A stretch of DNA of 64,000 nucleotides from NCBI RefSeq assembly GCF_000613125.1, contig NZ_HG964497.1, positions 3,603,037 to 3,667,036 on the forward strand. The letters run 5' to 3'. A program made the position numbers and the translations under genes. The notes beneath the pieces are model-generated. The model made no database searches, was not told the origin of the DNA, and saw nothing but the letters and a program-made list of their open reading frames with translations. Positions 7,611 through 16,322 of this stretch are shown here, one piece after another (position 1 is the first letter of the stretch; every line of letters begins with the position of its first letter). Source of the DNA: Bacillus sp. EB01. GTDB lineage: Bacteria > Bacillota > Bacilli > Bacillales > Cytobacillaceae.

Positions 7611-7889
7611 ATGAAACAAGTGTTTCGCGCTCTCGTTTGGTCAGCAGTTTTACATCTGCTATTTTTTGTATGGGTAATTGCCATCGGTTACCTAAAAACA
7701 ATATCCTATCAACCTGACATTGCGGCCAAGTATGATGATGTAGTATTTTTACAAAATAAAATCGCCTTTGGCAGCACCATCTCTCCGCTGTTTTTCCTGG
7801 CCAGCTATATCTCCCTGGCGGCCGCACTCGCGGTTCTTCTTTATATAAGAAAAAGGTTAATGGATTCCGTTTTCTATCGTAATCATTAA
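7611..7889 (+). CDS. Two-helix membrane protein
   Basis: The 92 residues have hydrophobic helices at about 9-30 and 58-80, separated by an extracytoplasmic loop (YQPDIAAKYDDVVFLQNKIAFG). The pattern resembles small Bacillus membrane proteins of the DUF4306 kind, but I am not certain. CAGGAGG precedes the ATG. It reads divergently from the kinase-like gene. Confidence 0.65.
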   Translation: MKQVFRALVWSAVLHLLFFVWVIAIGYLKTISYQPDIAAKYDDVVFLQNKIAFGSTISPLFFLASYISLAAALAVLLYIRKRLMDSVFYRNH

Positions 7890-7929
7890 CATTGCATTTA
7901 AAAACGGGACTTTATAAGAGGTGAGCTGC

Positions 7930-8712
7930 TTGAATTTACATTATCAAGAGTATGGCGATAAGAACGCTCCATTACTAGTATTTTTGCACGGTGGCGGAGT
8001 ATCTAGCTGGATGTGGGATAAACAAATTCACTATTTCAGTCATTTTCATTGCATTACAATAGACTTGCCAGAACAAGGGAAAAGCAATTTAACTGAACAC
8101 TTTTCTATTCAAATAAGTGCACAACGAATAATTGAATTAATTGAAAAAATAGCTAACGGTAAAACTGTAACTGTAATTGGATTTTCATTGGGTGCGCAAG
8201 TCACAATTCAAATGTTAAGTTTGAATCCGAATTTGGTTGATTACGCAGTAATAAACAGTGCATTAGTCAGACCAAATTCCTTTTTTAAAAAAATGATCAG
8301 ACTATCTATAAAATTAACTTTTCCATTAATTAAAAATAAATCTTTTTCAAAACTTCAAGCTAAAACACTCTACATTGATGAAGAAAACTTTGAAACTTAT
8401 TACCAGGAAAGTTCTCAAATGAAACCAGATACACTTATTAGAATTTTAGAGGAAAACATGTCATTTGAAATACCAAAAGATTTTAATAAGGCAACCGGCA
8501 AGATATTAGTGACAGTCGGTGAAAAAGAAAAAGCAGTCATGAAACAATCAGCAAAAGATATAGTTTCCAGTAATCCGAATTGTACAGGAATCATAATCCC
8601 TAAGGTTGGTCACGGAATATCCCTCGTGAACCCTGCTTTTTTTAATCAAATGATAGAAAAGTGGATACTGGAAGGCGCTTTGCCACACGAAGTAATAGCA
8701 CAGTGTGATTAA
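7930..8712 (+). CDS. Alpha/beta hydrolase, AT-rich
   Basis: A 260-residue alpha/beta hydrolase. The oxyanion region is FLHGGGVSSWMWD, the nucleophile elbow is GFSLG and the catalytic histidine is in KVGHGISL. I prefer the TTG at 7930, six bases after GAGGTG, over the GTG at 7921. Lysine, asparagine and isoleucine codons ending in A or T are far more frequent than in neighbouring genes, which suggests acquisition from an AT-rich source. The substrate cannot be told. Confidence 0.85.
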   Translation: MNLHYQEYGDKNAPLLVFLHGGGVSSWMWDKQIHYFSHFHCITIDLPEQGKSNLTEHFSIQISAQRIIELIEKIANGKTVTVIGFSLGAQVTIQMLSLNPNLVDYAVINSALVRPNSFFKKMIRLSIKLTFPLIKNKSFSKLQAKTLYIDEENFETYYQESSQMKPDTLIRILEENMSFEIPKDFNKATGKILVTVGEKEKAVMKQSAKDIVSSNPNCTGIIIPKVGHGISLVNPAFFNQMIEKWILEGALPHEVIAQCD

Positions 8713-8829
8713 AATAAAGGCCTCGTTATCGTAAACAATGGCATCAATATTTGATTTTTCACTCTTAAAATTTCTTATTATATTTTTATATTTTTTTCAA
8801 AAATATGGTTTGAAAATTGGCTGAGGAGG

Positions 8830-9135
8830 GAAAATAGGTAATGTAGCGACGCAGGACAGGGATAGCCGGGAATGTGATGGTTAATGATAGCAATACATTG
8901 ACAACGGTTATCTAATGTTGTTGCGATCGTTTACTTTGGAGAAAGATTTGCTTTTCTCGGGCGCAGGGTTAGTTGTTCGCCCGGCGGACGAAGTTGGGTC
9001 CGCCTAAGGTATATTTAGCGGTGGCTGCTAAATAAGGGCAGGGTATGACTGCTGAATAGGGCAAGTCTACTCCTCAAATTCCCGGTTAGGACGGGGATGG
9101 AGAAAGCCTGCACCAGGCCGGTACGGGCTTTTTTC
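8830..9135 (+). ncRNA. Candidate structured RNA or decayed hairpin array
   Basis: The 650-bp gap between 8712 and 9362 has no coding frame but holds consecutive strong stems: CGGGCG/CGCCCG (8958-8983), GGCGGAC/GTCCGCC (8983-9004) and TATTTAGC/GCTAAATA (9012-9034). A terminator-like hairpin with TTTTTT follows at 9104-9135. The string GCTGCTAAATAAGGGCA is followed by an imperfect copy CTGCTGAATAGGGCA, so a decayed tandem hairpin repeat is the alternative. I do not recognise a known RNA family. Confidence 0.35.
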
Positions 9136-9229
9136 ATGCAAGAATATTATGATGAATGGGCTGCATTCCTTCATGGATGCTGCTTTTTTTGTGTTTTTGT
9201 TTTTATTATTAACACTATCTGAGCATGTT

Positions 9230-9361
9230 TTCACATCTTAGACAAGAAGCTTTGACAGTTTTTTGAATAGACTGCTAAAGCCCTATTCACATGGTGTTTA
9301 CCGGAGTATATTTACAGTGTAAACAACGTATTTAAAAACAAAAGGAAATGGGGAATCATTC
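9230..9361 (+). promoter_or_regulatory. DoxX unit 1 conserved upstream region
   Basis: It starts with TCACATCTTAGACAAGAAGC and continues TTTGACAG. CCTATTC follows, then 18 bp, then the box TATATT (9307-9312) overlapping the palindrome TTTACAGTGTAAA (9311-9323). The ribosome site is GGGGA. Nearly base-for-base the same as the regions of units 2 and 6. Confidence 0.7.
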
Positions 9362-9862
9362 ATGTTTAACACATTCTTAAGGGAAAACAATATTGTTGCT
9401 GCTCTACTCGCTGTGCTTCGTGTGTATCTCGGTTACGCCTGGTTCACTGCTGGTCTTGGTAAAGTAACTGGAGGATTCGATGCCAGCGGATTCATCAAAG
9501 GTGCAATCGCCAATCCGGTAAAAGGCCCTGATGGCGGTGTCGTGTACGGCTGGTACGTTGACTTCCTACAAAGTGTAGCTCTTCCTAACATCGATCTGTT
9601 CAACGTTCTCGTTCCTTGGGGCGAACTGCTAGTAGGACTTGGCCTCATGCTTGGCTGCTTGACTACTGCGGCAATGTTCTTCGGTCTCGTAATGAACTTC
9701 GCGTTCTTCTTTGCCGGAACAGTCAGCCATAACCCAACAGACATCCTGTTTGGATTCATCCTGCTTGCAGCTGGTGCAAACGCTGGTAAATACGGCCTTG
9801 ACCGCTGGGTGCTTCCTTACATCAACAAAGCTGTTTTCAAAAAACCACAACCTCAAGAATAA
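9362..9862 (+). CDS. DoxX-family membrane protein, copy 1 of 8
   Basis: A 166-residue integral membrane protein with four helices (about 11-33, 79-99, 103-121 and 127-147). The family signature R20..LG..WF.AG..K34 is in helix 1 and WGELLVG (E88) in helix 2. The outer loop 35-78 is long and contains GFIKGAIANPV and WYVDFLQ, as in the DoxD subunit of thiosulfate:quinone oxidoreductase and Bacillus CatD/MhqP-like proteins. Those relatives act at the membrane with quinones or redox stress; the role here is unknown. This copy has the VTGGF variant after K34 and the tail KKPQPQE. Confidence 0.92.
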   Translation: MFNTFLRENNIVAALLAVLRVYLGYAWFTAGLGKVTGGFDASGFIKGAIANPVKGPDGGVVYGWYVDFLQSVALPNIDLFNVLVPWGELLVGLGLMLGCLTTAAMFFGLVMNFAFFFAGTVSHNPTDILFGFILLAAGANAGKYGLDRWVLPYINKAVFKKPQPQE

Positions 9863-9889
9863 AGAGGAGTCCTCCCCCTTCTCCCCTTT
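9861..9889 (+). other. Conserved post-stop hairpin of DoxX units
   Basis: AAAGAGGAG pairs with CTCCCCTTT around TCCTCCCCCTT. The same element follows units 5, 6 and 7 with minor changes and is reduced in units 2, 4 and 8. It has no T tract, so it is not itself a terminator. Confidence 0.5.
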
Positions 9890-9921
9890 AACAACCCTTC
9901 AAAAATGGAGGGTTGTTTTTG
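9890..9921 (+). terminator. Terminator of DoxX unit 1
   Basis: AACAACCCT/AGGGTTGTTTTTG hairpin. Confidence 0.85.
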
Positions 9922-9992
9922 TAGCCAAATTTGGTTTCTTTCACCACCTCTACACTTCTTTTTAGAAAAGTTCCTTCATATTGAAAAAACTC

Positions 9993-10029
9993 ATAGAAAA
10001 AGCGTCGGTATTATTGACCAACGCTTTCT
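9993..10029 (-). terminator. Terminator of the dpp operon
   Basis: On the minus strand AAAGCGT pairs with ACGCTTTTT across a 16-base loop, 23 bp after the dppC stop. Confidence 0.6.
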
Positions 10030-10051
10030 GATGTATGGGCAAACTGAAGCA

Positions 10052-10951
10052 CTAGTTCTTCATTTTCGGGTCAAGGGCATCCCTTAATCCGTCACCCATT
10101 AAATTAAACCCGAGTACGGTGAGCATGATGGCAATCCCCGGAAAGAATAAGGTCCATGGGGCTTGCATCAAATAATTTTTCGAATCGGCGAGCATTTTTC
10201 CCCATTCGGGTGTTGGGGCCTGTGCGCCCATTCCCAAAAACCCAAGGGCTGCCGCTTCGATAATCGCAGTTGCAATCGCCAATGTCGCTTGGACGATTAC
10301 CGGAGAGATGCTGTTTGGCAACACATGTTTTAAAAGAATTCGGGAATCCTTCATCCCAATCGCCCGGGCTGCAATGATATACTCTTCCTGTTTGACACTA
10401 AGTACCCTGGAGCGCACAATCCGTCCAAAGTTTGGGATATTGATGAGCGCAATCGCAATTAGGGCGTTTTGTAAAGACGGCCCTAAAATTGCGACGACGG
10501 CAATAGCCAATAATATGCTTGGAAAAGCAAGCATGATATCAAATACCCGTGAAATAATCGTGTCCACCCAGCGTCCATAGTAGCCGGATACAATCCCGAG
10601 CAGTGTACCAATGACTACAGAACCCAATACCGAGGAAAATCCCACCCATAGAGAGATTCTTGCCCCATAGATGACCCTAGAAAAAATATCACGGCCAAAG
10701 TCATCGGTTCCAAACCAGTGCTTACTAGACGGCGCTTGCATTCGCTCCGCTAACACTTGATCCTTAAAGCTATACGGCGCAATTACAGGCGCAAGGACAG
10801 CAATAAGAATAAAAAATACAACAATGCTTAAGCCGATGATAGCCAATTTATTTTTATAAAAGGATTGCCAGGCTTCCTTCCATGGAGGTACCAACTTATC
10901 CTCCTCGGCGATCTTTGGGATGTCAGCTATATTTTTTGCCAATTCTGCCAT
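10052..10951 (-). CDS. dppC: Dipeptide ABC transporter permease DppC-like
   Basis: A 299-residue inner-membrane permease. The soluble N-terminus leads into helix 1 (LAIIGLSIVVFFILIAVLAP) and then the class-typical HWFGTDDFGRDIFSRVIYGAR. The ATPase-coupling EAA loop is EYIIAARAIGMKDSRILLKH followed by VLPN. AAAGGAGG precedes the ATG. Last gene of the operon dppD-F-A-B-C, 17 bp after dppB. It pairs with DppB to form the channel for short peptides. Confidence 0.92.
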   Translation of the reverse strand: MAELAKNIADIPKIAEEDKLVPPWKEAWQSFYKNKLAIIGLSIVVFFILIAVLAPVIAPYSFKDQVLAERMQAPSSKHWFGTDDFGRDIFSRVIYGARISLWVGFSSVLGSVVIGTLLGIVSGYYGRWVDTIISRVFDIMLAFPSILLAIAVVAILGPSLQNALIAIALINIPNFGRIVRSRVLSVKQEEYIIAARAIGMKDSRILLKHVLPNSISPVIVQATLAIATAIIEAAALGFLGMGAQAPTPEWGKMLADSKNYLMQAPWTLFFPGIAIMLTVLGFNLMGDGLRDALDPKMKN

Positions 10952-10968
10952 AGTGGAAACCTCCTTTA

Positions 10969-11982
10969 TTATGTATATTTAATTCTTGGATCAATAAAGA
11001 CATATAATAAATCCACTATTAAATTGATGAAAACAAAAATCGCGGCAATAATTAAGATGCCTGACTGAATTACCGGATAATCACGGTAGCCGATGGCGTC
11101 ATACAAGTACCGGCCAATTCCCGGCCAGCCGAAAATCGTTTCTGTTAATATCGCTCCTCCCAGCAAAAGGCCAGCCTGGAGGCCAATTACGGTTAACACG
11201 GGTATAATCGCGTTCTTCAACGAATGCTTATACACAACCCAAAACATTCCAAGCCCTTTTGCTCTTGCAGTCCGAATATAATCCGATTTCATGACTTCAA
11301 GCATTGTTGCGCGAGTCATTCTCGCAATGATGGCCATTGGAATCGTGGCCAGCGCCATGCTCGGCAAGATAAGATGCTGAATCACTGTCCCGAATTGGTC
11401 GGTTCTGCCTTGAAGCAATGTATCAATTAAATAAAGGCCTGTAATCGCTGTTACAGGGTCTCTGACATTCTCCCTCCCGGTTGTTGGCAGCCAACCAAGT
11501 TCAATTGAAAATGCCCACTGTTCCATTAAACCGAGCCAAAAAATCGGCATCGATACCCCGATTAAAGCCAGTACCATAGCAACATAATCAAACCATGACT
11601 TTGAAAACCAGGCACTGATAATGCCGGCATTGACGCCAATCAAGACTGCAATCAGCATTGCCACAATTGTCAATTCCAGTGTTGCAGTCAAGAATGGCCA
11701 AATTTCTTCGTTGATGGCCCCCCTTGTCCTTAGAGAAGTACCTAAATCCCCATGCAGCAAGGAATTAAGATAATCGACGTATTGTTCGTACCATGGCCTG
11801 TCCAACCCCAATTGTTTGGTTACTTCAGCAATTGCCTCCTTTGTTGCTCTTTGGCCAAGAATCACCTGGGCAGGGTTTCCAGGAATGGCATGGATGATTG
11901 CAAAAACAACAAGGGTCATTCCAAATAAAACCGGAAATAACGCTAAAATACGCTTGGCAGTATAAGCTAGCACCCTTTTCAC
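10969..11982 (-). CDS. dppB: Dipeptide ABC transporter permease DppB-like
   Basis: A 337-residue permease with six hydrophobic helices. The N-terminus is of the DppB/OppB type (RILALFPVLFGMTLVVFAII), with GNPAQVILGQRAT and LGLDRPWYEQY, and the EAA loop is SDYIRTARAKGLGMFWVVYK. Translation starts at a GTG about six bases after AAAGGA; there is no suitable ATG. It lies 57 bp after the binding-protein gene. Confidence 0.92.
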   Translation of the reverse strand: MKRVLAYTAKRILALFPVLFGMTLVVFAIIHAIPGNPAQVILGQRATKEAIAEVTKQLGLDRPWYEQYVDYLNSLLHGDLGTSLRTRGAINEEIWPFLTATLELTIVAMLIAVLIGVNAGIISAWFSKSWFDYVAMVLALIGVSMPIFWLGLMEQWAFSIELGWLPTTGRENVRDPVTAITGLYLIDTLLQGRTDQFGTVIQHLILPSMALATIPMAIIARMTRATMLEVMKSDYIRTARAKGLGMFWVVYKHSLKNAIIPVLTVIGLQAGLLLGGAILTETIFGWPGIGRYLYDAIGYRDYPVIQSGILIIAAIFVFINLIVDLLYVFIDPRIKYT

Positions 11983-12039
11983 CCCTTATCCTTTTATTAA
12001 ACGAAAGGAGAGGCAAAGCTCCTCCCCTTTCAAGTTTCG

Positions 12040-13656
12040 TTATTTAAATTCAACTTTCGTGACAGCTTCTGAACCTGTCGGATGCGGCAGGTAGTTCACT
12101 ACATCTTTACTTGCGGCAAGAAGCGGCACTGAGTGGACAAGCGGTACCCACGGAGCATCATCTTTGATAATCTCTTGGGCTTTTTTGTATAGTTCGTTCC
12201 GCTTCTCCTGATCTGGCTCGGTTTGGGCCTGAATCAAGATGTCATGAAGTTCATCATTGCTATAATGGGCATAGTTGTTGCTGCCGATGCTGTCCTTATC
12301 CAAAAGGGTATATAAGAAGTTATCAGCATCCCCGTTGTCGCCTGTCCAGCCGAGCATGAACATATCAAACTCGCCTTTGGCCGCCTTCTCCAGATACGTC
12401 GCCCATTCGACGGATTGGATATTGGCTTTTACTCCAATTTTACTTAAGCTGTCCTGAATTACCTCTGCAACCTTCTGTGCCTCAGGCATGTAAGGGCGGG
12501 CTACAGGCATGGCCCATAAGTCAATCTCGAAGCCTTTTTCATATCCGGCCTCTTTCAATAATGCTTTAGCTTTTTCTAAATCAAATGGATAATCACTGAT
12601 TTGGTCGTTATACCCTTCAAGTGATGGCGGCATCGGGTTGATAGCAGGTTCTGCTTTTCCGCCATAGAACGCGTCGATAATCGCCTTTTTGTCAATCGCA
12701 TGATTGATGGCCTGGCGTACCAGTTTATTATCGAATGGCTTGCGGGTATTTGTCATGCCAATGTAACCAACGTTATTGGACGGGCGCTCAATGACTTGCA
12801 ATTTGTCATTTGCTGCAACTGTTGCTTCATCAGAGTTGTTCAATCCATCCATAATATCGATTTCGCCATTTGCGAGCGCATTTAAGCGGGCGGTATTTTC
12901 AGGAATGACACGGAAAATAACTTTATTTAATTTCGGAAGTCCTGCTTGCCAATAGTCTGGGTTCTTTTCAAGTGTGATTGTGTCGTTTTGCTTCCACTCT
13001 ACGAACTTAAATGGACCTGTTCCAACAGGATTGTTCCGGAAATCGTCCCCAAACTTTTCAACAGCTGCAGGACTGGCTATTGAAAACGGAGACATTGCCA
13101 GGTTTTTCAGGAATGGCGCCTGAGACCTCTTCAAGACAAATTGTACGGTATGTTCATCTACTGCTTTAACTTCCTTGATGACATGGCCCTCATCGTTTTT
13201 ATAGCCGCCAAACATCGAATAGTAAGGGAATTTTTCATCGTCGCCGTTCATCCAGCGGTTAAAGTTGAATACGACCGCTTCGGCATTGAAATCTGTACCG
13301 TCATGGAATTTAACCCCCTGGCGAAGATTGAACGTGTATGTTAAACCATCGTCACTCACTTCCCATTTTTCAGCAAGGCCAGGGTTAATGGTGGTATCCT
13401 GGTCGCCATACTGGACCAGTGTTTCAAAAATATTTTCGGTTACGCGGAACGCTTCCCCTTCTGTAGTGGTAATCGGGTCGAGTGATGTGGAATCACCGCC
13501 ACGGCCATAAACAAGCGTGTCTTTTTTAGGTTCTCCTTCATTCCCGCTTGCAGGCTTCTTAGTACCACCACCTTCATTGCTACTGTTGCAGCCTGCCAAG
13601 AACATAAAAATGGCCAACAGTCCAATCAAAAGCAGTTTAATTGACCTTTTCTTCAT
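12040..13656 (-). CDS. dppA: Peptide-binding lipoprotein, DppA/family 5
   Basis: About 538 residues with a lipoprotein signal (LLLIGLLAIFMFLAGC) and the whole family-5 solute-binding fold. IDLWAMPVARPYMPEAQKVA and LGWTGDNGDADNF closely follow E. coli DppA, which favours dipeptides as ligand (heme is also bound by some members). MIMKKR offers two starts; GGGGAG is better spaced for the second ATG (ending at 13656) than the one six bases earlier. It delivers peptide to DppBC at the outer face of the membrane. Confidence 0.9.
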   Translation of the reverse strand: MKKRSIKLLLIGLLAIFMFLAGCNSSNEGGGTKKPASGNEGEPKKDTLVYGRGGDSTSLDPITTTEGEAFRVTENIFETLVQYGDQDTTINPGLAEKWEVSDDGLTYTFNLRQGVKFHDGTDFNAEAVVFNFNRWMNGDDEKFPYYSMFGGYKNDEGHVIKEVKAVDEHTVQFVLKRSQAPFLKNLAMSPFSIASPAAVEKFGDDFRNNPVGTGPFKFVEWKQNDTITLEKNPDYWQAGLPKLNKVIFRVIPENTARLNALANGEIDIMDGLNNSDEATVAANDKLQVIERPSNNVGYIGMTNTRKPFDNKLVRQAINHAIDKKAIIDAFYGGKAEPAINPMPPSLEGYNDQISDYPFDLEKAKALLKEAGYEKGFEIDLWAMPVARPYMPEAQKVAEVIQDSLSKIGVKANIQSVEWATYLEKAAKGEFDMFMLGWTGDNGDADNFLYTLLDKDSIGSNNYAHYSNDELHDILIQAQTEPDQEKRNELYKKAQEIIKDDAPWVPLVHSVPLLAASKDVVNYLPHPTGSEAVTKVEFK

Positions 13657-13706
13657 AATCATTTTCTCCCCCCATTTGTTTTGTTGATTATCATAAATGC
13701 TCCCGC

Positions 13707-14675
13707 TCACTTGTTATATAAGTGGCAGGCAACAACATGACCATTCATATTGATTTCTTCTGGCCTGACCGTTTTGCAGACATCCATGCATTGTGAGCAT
13801 CTTGTATGAAATGCACAGCCTGAAGGCGGATTTGATGGGCTTGGCAGTTCACCTTCAATCAGATTCGTCTGCTTTTTCAAATCCGGATCTGGTATTGGAA
13901 CGGCCGACAATAATGCTTGTGTATATGGATGCAGCGGATTTTCATACAGTTCCTCGCTGTCTGCCAACTCTATTAATCTCCCCAAATACATGACACCGAC
14001 CCGATCACTGATATGGCGCACTACTCCGAGATCATGGGCAATAAATATGTAAGTGAGCTGAAACTCTTTTTGGATTTCCTTCATTAAATTAAGAACTTGT
14101 GCCTGGATGGAAACATCCAAAGCGGACACAGGTTCATCTGCAATAACCAATTTCGGTTTGGTCATCAACGCCCGGGCAATTCCAATTCGCTGGCGCTGGC
14201 CGCCGCTGAATTGGTGCGGATAGCGTTTCGCATGATAGCTGCTTAGCCCGACAACCTCAAGCATTTCCTTGACGCGTTTTTTCCGCTCTTCTTTTGTGCC
14301 GATTCCGTGGACTATCAATGGCTCCTCCAAAATTTGTTCCACTGAATTCCTAGGGTTTAAGGATGCATACGGATCTTGGAAAACCATTTGGATATCTCTT
14401 CGAATTTTTCTGAGTTCGCTTTTCGACATCCTCGTAATCTCTTTGTCTTCAAAGGTAACCCTTCCGTCGCTCGCTTCTATTAAGCGCATTAGCAATCTTC
14501 CTGTTGTCGATTTGCCGCAGCCGCTTTCCCCGACAATCCCTAACGTTTCTCCTTTTTTAACATAAAATGAAACATCATCGACTGCTTTGACCTCTCCACG
14601 CTTTCTGCCAAATAGTCCGCCGGTAATCGGGAAGTATTTTTTCAGGCCCTGGACTTCAAGAAGTAACTCCGACAT
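13707..14675 (-). CDS. dppF: Peptide ABC transporter ATPase DppF-like
   Basis: A 322-residue ATPase with Walker A GESGCGKST, signature FSGGQRQRIGIARAL and Walker B LVIADEPVSALDV. The C-terminal oligopeptide-transporter extension has a cysteine cluster (CAFHTRCSQCMDVC), which in related proteins may bind an iron-sulfur centre. The ATG is preferred over a TTG three codons upstream because of GGGGGG spacing. The start lies inside the end of dppD (20-bp overlap), so the two ATPases are translationally coupled. Confidence 0.92.
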   Translation of the reverse strand: MSELLLEVQGLKKYFPITGGLFGRKRGEVKAVDDVSFYVKKGETLGIVGESGCGKSTTGRLLMRLIEASDGRVTFEDKEITRMSKSELRKIRRDIQMVFQDPYASLNPRNSVEQILEEPLIVHGIGTKEERKKRVKEMLEVVGLSSYHAKRYPHQFSGGQRQRIGIARALMTKPKLVIADEPVSALDVSIQAQVLNLMKEIQKEFQLTYIFIAHDLGVVRHISDRVGVMYLGRLIELADSEELYENPLHPYTQALLSAVPIPDPDLKKQTNLIEGELPSPSNPPSGCAFHTRCSQCMDVCKTVRPEEINMNGHVVACHLYNK

Positions 14676-15666
14676 GGTTTTCAATCCCCCCCTTCACTTT
14701 ATGCAGGAAACAGCGAACTTCATGTCCATCTTTTTCAGACTGGTATAGTTCAGGCACCGCGTCCCGGCAAGGCCCAAATGCTTCTGAACACCTGTCAGCA
14801 AAGCGGCAGCCCTTTACAATAGTTCCCGGCGCCGGTACGGAACCAGGAATACTATAAAGCCAGTCCTTTTTCTCCCGTATATTTGGAACTGATTTTAACA
14901 GCCCCTTCGTATATGGATGCTGTGGGTCCTTTAATATTTTTCTGACATCGCCTTGCTCAACAATTTGACCCGCATACATGACAATCACCCGCTCACAAAC
15001 CTCGGCAACAACGCCCAAGTCATGAGTAATTAGAATGATCGTTGTTTCGGTTTTTTGGTTTAAGTCCTTCATCAAGGCAAGAATTTGGGCCTGAATGGTT
15101 ACATCAAGCGCTGTTGTCGGTTCGTCAGCAATCAGGACTCTGGGGTTGCAGGCCATCGCCATCGCAATCATTACCCGCTGCCTCATTCCGCCTGATAACT
15201 GATGGGGATATTCTTTTAAAATCCCTTCCGCCCTTGGAATCCCGACCAGTTTCAATAATTCTAAACTTCTGACTCTTGCTTCCTTTTTGGGTAGTTTTGT
15301 ATGTAAGCGTATCGCTTCCATTAACTGGTTGCCAATTGTAAACAACGGATTCAGGGAAGTCATCGGTTCTTGAAAAATCATCGAAATTTGATTACCGCGG
15401 ATTTGCCGCCATTGTTTTTCCGTAAGATTCGTTAAATTTTTTCCTTCAAAAACGATTTCACCACTCTCGATTTTACCGGGTGGCGAAGGAATCAAGCCCA
15501 TGGCTGCCAGGGAAGTCACACTCTTCCCGCTCCCCGATTCTCCTACAATCCCAAGAATCTCACCTGGCCTCAAATCAAAACTTACACCATCGACGGCAGG
15601 GACAACCTTTTTATCCGTTTGAAAGGAAACCCTTAAATCCTTTATCCGCAAAATTGGTTCTGTCAT
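14656..15666 (-). CDS. dppD: Peptide ABC transporter ATPase DppD-like
   Basis: A 336-residue ATPase and first gene of the operon. Walker A is GESGSGKSV, the signature [15 protein letters not shown] and Walker [14 protein letters not shown]. The C-terminal cysteine cluster is [17 protein letters not shown] after AGGTG is chosen over a GTG three codons earlier. A candidate minus-strand TATAAT lies at 15745-15750, with a poor -35 box. Confidence 0.92.
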   Translation of the reverse strand: MTEPILRIKDLRVSFQTDKKVVPAVDGVSFDLRPGEILGIVGESGSGKSVTSLAAMGLIPSPPGKIESGEIVFEGKNLTNLTEKQWRQIRGNQISMIFQEPMTSLNPLFTIGNQLMEAIRLHTKLPKKEARVRSLELLKLVGIPRAEGILKEYPHQLSGGMRQRVMIAMAMACNPRVLIADEPTTALDVTIQAQILALMKDLNQKTETTIILITHDLGVVAEVCERVIVMYAGQIVEQGDVRKILKDPQHPYTKGLLKSVPNIREKKDWLYSIPGSVPAPGTIVKGCRFADRCSEAFGPCRDAVPELYQSEKDGHEVRCFLHKVKGGIENHVGVTS

Positions 15667-15904
15667 ACGTCTCACCTGCTTTGTTTTACTATTAGATTAA
15701 TAAAGCCACACTTATGATATTGGAATATATCGAATAGTAAGAATATTATAGCAAAAACAAAAATTAATGTATATCTTAAAGTGGTAAACAAGTAATTAAT
15801 TGGAATATCAAAATAGTAAGGCCCTATTTTTATCACTATAAAGTTAATACTAGCCGGTATGAAAACATGTCCGATTACTTTATTTTTCACTACAGAACAT
15901 TGGA

Positions 15905-15942
15905 TTAATTTATGCAAAAAAAAGACCCTTTAGGCCTTTTAT
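15905..15942 (-). terminator. Probable terminator of the small gene at 16026
   Basis: On the minus strand AAAGGCC pairs imperfectly with GGGTCTTT before a run of T, about 85 bp after the stop of the small gene. Confidence 0.45.
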
Positions 15943-16025
15943 CAAATCGGAATTAACTGTAACGTTTCTTCCTCAGTATTCTTGCGATTTAACCGCAACA
16001 CAAAAAGGTTGAGGGCTTTCATGAA

Positions 16026-16190
16026 TTATTCTTTCGTTTTCCCCTGATGGCCGCAGCCTTTAGCATCTCCCTCCTCAACCTGCCCGCCAGGCTCTCCCAG
16101 CCACGCTTTGTCCCCTTGATTAGCAAAATTTCTCGGTGATCCTTTAAAACGTGGCTGCTGCTTGTACTTTGGATCTTTTCTGCCATGCAA
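16026..16190 (-). CDS. Small hydrophilic protein, perhaps 5'-truncated by DoxX unit 2
   Basis: A frame of about 54 codons reads HGRKDPKYKQQPRFKGSPRN, continues FANQGDKAWLGEPGGQVEEG and ends KGCGHQGKTKE. The K-DPKY opening and basic, Gly/Gln-rich composition recall small Bacillus sporulation proteins of the YpzG/YuzL type, but the match is only in style. The only start in frame is a TTG at 16190, without a clear ribosome site. The conserved DoxX upstream region begins at exactly the next base, so the original start may have been lost. Confidence 0.45.
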   Translation of the reverse strand: MHGRKDPKYKQQPRFKGSPRNFANQGDKAWLGEPGGQVEEGDAKGCGHQGKTKE

Positions 16191-16322
16191 TTCACATCTT
16201 AGACAAGAAGCTTTGACAGCTTTTTGAATGGTGCTTAAAAGCCCTATTCACATGGTGTTTACCGGAGTATATTTACAGTGTAAACAACGTATTTAAAAAC
16301 ATTAGGAAATGGGGAATCATTC
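16191..16322 (+). promoter_or_regulatory. DoxX unit 2 conserved upstream region
   Basis: The palindrome TTTACAGTGTAAA is at 16272-16284 and the TATATT box just before it. It differs from unit 1 at only a handful of bases, mainly around 16230. Confidence 0.7.

Noticed and set aside
9433-9759. Long minus-strand frames across every DoxX gene
   Set aside because: They mirror the conserved + strand gene, have no ribosome sites and recur only because the DNA is repeated.
15672-15917. Minus-strand frame of 81 codons upstream of dppD
   Set aside because: AT-rich, no ribosome site, reads over the likely dpp promoter.
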